Shown here: positions 5,908-7,142 of the stretch, piece by piece
How positions within the stretch are numbered: the first letter of the stretch is position 1
Layout of the letters: every line of letters begins with the position of its first letter
Translations under genes and position numbers: made by a program
The notes under the pieces: model-generated
What the model was told of the DNA's origin: nothing
Database searches by the model: none
What the model saw: only the letters and a program-made list of their open reading frames with translations
Assembly: GCA_012036375.1 (NCBI GenBank)
Contig: JAAUOI010000151.1
Span: 1-7,142, forward strand
Direction: 5' to 3'
Origin: Allobrachymonas sp.
GTDB lineage: Bacteria > Pseudomonadota > Gammaproteobacteria > Burkholderiales > Burkholderiaceae_C
Length of the DNA stretch: 7,142 bases

Positions 5908-7142
5908 ATGCTTATCCACCACCCCAGCCACCTGATCGATGCATTAGGCATCCCCAAGCAACTCCAACACTTTGAGCCCAGCTATGAAGCGGCCTTGCAG
6001 CGCATTGCGAGCATCACGCCCAGCCACTACGCCCGTACCCGCAACGCGCTGGATGGCTCTGTGACCGGGCTGTCGCCCTATCTCACGCATGGCATCGTGA
6101 GCCTGCCAGAGGTGGCCGCGCGCGTGGCACACCATCACCGTTTAGGCTACGACGACAAGCTGGTGTTTGAGTTCGGTTGGCGCGAGTTTTTTCAGCATGT
6201 ATGGGCGCACGCTGCGCAGCCTGAGGCGATTTTGCACGACATGCGGCCCGCTCACCTGTGGGGCGGTGGCTATGCACCGCAACTGCCGCAAGACATTCGC
6301 CAAGGCGCAACCGGCGTGCCCTGCATTGACGCAGCCGTGCGCCAGCTCTACGCCACGGGCTACTTGCATAACCACGCCCGCATGTGGCTGGCCAGCTACT
6401 GCATCCACCTGCGCAAGGTGCATTGGCGCGCGGGTGCTGATTGGCTGTATGCGCACTTGCTCGATGGCGATTTGGCGAGTAATCATCTCTCGTGGCAGTG
6501 GGTGGCCAGCACGTTCTCTTCCAAACCCTATTTATTCAACGCGAGCAACGTGGCGAAATTTGCGCCGCAACAGGCTTGGAAAGCTTGGGCCAGCGCCAAA
6601 ACCGCCGTGGACATGAGCTACGAGCAACTCGATACCGTGGCGCGCGAGCAAGCCGATGTGGGGCCCGAGCCGGGCATCCATGCAGCGCAAGAAGAACCCG
6701 CCTTGTGGCACATTCATGATGCAGCGTTTTTAAAGCATTTTGAGGCTGTAGCCGGCATAAAATATGCGCGAAGTGCTATTGAATTTATAGCAACTAGATT
6801 ATCCCATCAGCCCGGCACATCCATTGAGCTCGTCACACCTTGGGCTTTGTCTGAGCGGCCTGAGCCTACACCAGCGCCAGCAGCGCAAGCTTCAAGCGCT
6901 TGGCTGCGAATTGGCATCGTTTTGGCTGATGCCCACCGCCTGCGGCCGTGGAGCGAGCGGCGCTGGGCTTTTGTACTGCAGCGCATGGCGCAGGTCTGTG
7001 ATGTGATCTGGCTGGGCAGCGACGCGGACTTCTTGCAACTGACTGAACTGCCGCACTGGCCTGCGCGCGAGATCGTGCGCGCGCAGGCCAGCTTGATGCC
7101 CGGCTATGCAGCAGCGCTGCCGCGCATTGCCACGCTCCAGCC
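5908..7142 (+). CDS. Photolyase/cryptochrome-like FAD-binding protein without the N-terminal antenna domain (runs off the window)
   Basis: The frame is open from the ATG at 5908 to the window end (411 codons). An in-frame TGA at 5890-5892 excludes a longer N-terminus. Residues 1-225 correspond to the helical FAD-binding domain of the DNA photolyase/cryptochrome family: RTRNALDGSVTGLSPYLTHG (43-62), FEFGWREFFQHVW (87-99), TGVPCIDAAVRQLYATGYLHNHARMWLASY (135-164) and DGDLASNHLSWQWVASTFSSKP (186-207). Classical photolyases have SNNGGWQW where this has SNHLSWQW; the first tryptophan there corresponds to the FAD-proximal electron-transfer tryptophan. The usual N-terminal alpha/beta domain that binds an antenna cofactor is absent. 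From about residue 305 an unrelated-looking domain begins (IELVTPWAL, then RIGIVLADAHRLRPWSERRWAFV), which I recall as common to this betaproteobacterial subfamily. It may be a light-driven DNA repair enzyme, a blue-light sensor, or neither. It is not phrB itself. Confidence 0.9.
   Translation, partial: MLIHHPSHLIDALGIPKQLQHFEPSYEAALQRIASITPSHYARTRNALDGSVTGLSPYLTHGIVSLPEVAARVAHHHRLGYDDKLVFEFGWREFFQHVWAHAAQPEAILHDMRPAHLWGGGYAPQLPQDIRQGATGVPCIDAAVRQLYATGYLHNHARMWLASYCIHLRKVHWRAGADWLYAHLLDGDLASNHLSWQWVASTFSSKPYLFNASNVAKFAPQQAWKAWASAKTAVDMSYEQLDTVAREQADVGPEPGIHAAQEEPALWHIHDAAFLKHFEAVAGIKYARSAIEFIATRLSHQPGTSIELVTPWALSERPEPTPAPAAQASSAWLRIGIVLADAHRLRPWSERRWAFVLQRMAQVCDVIWLGSDADFLQLTELPHWPAREIVRAQASLMPGYAAALPRIATLQ
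6755..6792. repeat. Two adjacent palindromes in an AT-rich patch inside the photolyase-like gene
   Basis: GCATA-AAA-TATGC (6755-6767) is a perfect 5 bp inverted repeat, and TGCTAT-TGAATTT-ATAGCA (6774-6792) a perfect 6 bp one, seven bases apart. The patch, roughly 6755-6808, is much more AT-rich than the surrounding coding sequence. It encodes residues 283-300, between the FAD domain and the C-terminal domain, and keeps the frame open. It could be a small interspersed repeat that inserted in frame, or simply a variable linker. Confidence 0.5.

Overview
This 7.1 kb window looks like chromosomal DNA of a betaproteobacterium, most likely Burkholderiales and probably a Comamonadaceae-type freshwater or soil organism. 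I infer this from the gene set: an Hsp15-like S4 protein, a PrpE-type propionate-CoA ligase, a Tat-exported PhoX phosphatase under a Pho box, a Rhodoferax-like high-potential iron-sulfur protein (HiPIP), and a photolyase-like FAD protein with the SNHLSWQW signature. The base composition is moderately GC-rich by eye. I saw no tRNA, rRNA, CRISPR array, transposase or prophage gene.

Layout, left to right. (1) The 5' end of a minus-strand RmlD-like NAD(P)-dependent sugar reductase (1-179) is cut by the window edge. It is divergent from hslR (201-632, plus), with about 20 bp between the two start codons. (2) Between hslR and the convergent downstream gene lies a very long inverted repeat (638-757; 38 bp outer arms plus an 8 bp inner stem). 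(3) A minus-strand pair follows: prpE (1174-3094), then a small secreted two-cysteine protein (777-1136). A 9 bp hairpin fills most of the 37 bp between them. (4) Divergent from prpE is phoX (3233-5151, plus), with a two-repeat Pho box 17 bp upstream of its start codon. (5) A minus-strand pair, HiPIP (465-codon-region 5465-5782) and a TIGR03643/DUF2805-type protein (5167-5424), is followed on the plus strand by a divergent photolyase/cryptochrome-like protein (5908 to the window end).

The most striking property is broken reading frames in the two central genes. prpE needs one single-base correction and phoX needs five. In every case the protein family's sequence resumes exactly in the shifted frame. 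There are no other disabling changes, and the genes on either side are intact. This pattern fits sequencing or assembly error at least as well as very recent gene decay, and raw reads would decide.

Functionally the window mixes unrelated tasks: propionate activation (prpE), phosphate scavenging from organophosphates under phosphate limitation (phoX with Pho box), ribosome rescue after heat stress (hslR), and a possible light- or redox-related divergent cluster (HiPIP, TIGR03643 protein, FAD/photolyase-like protein). The 125 bp region at the centre of that cluster carries three copies of an ATAAAAACTG-like site. I did not find a clearly new multi-gene system. The best leads are the long inverted repeat, the repeat-bearing HiPIP/photolyase intergenic region, the twin palindromes inside the photolyase-like gene, and the start-occluding hairpin after prpE.
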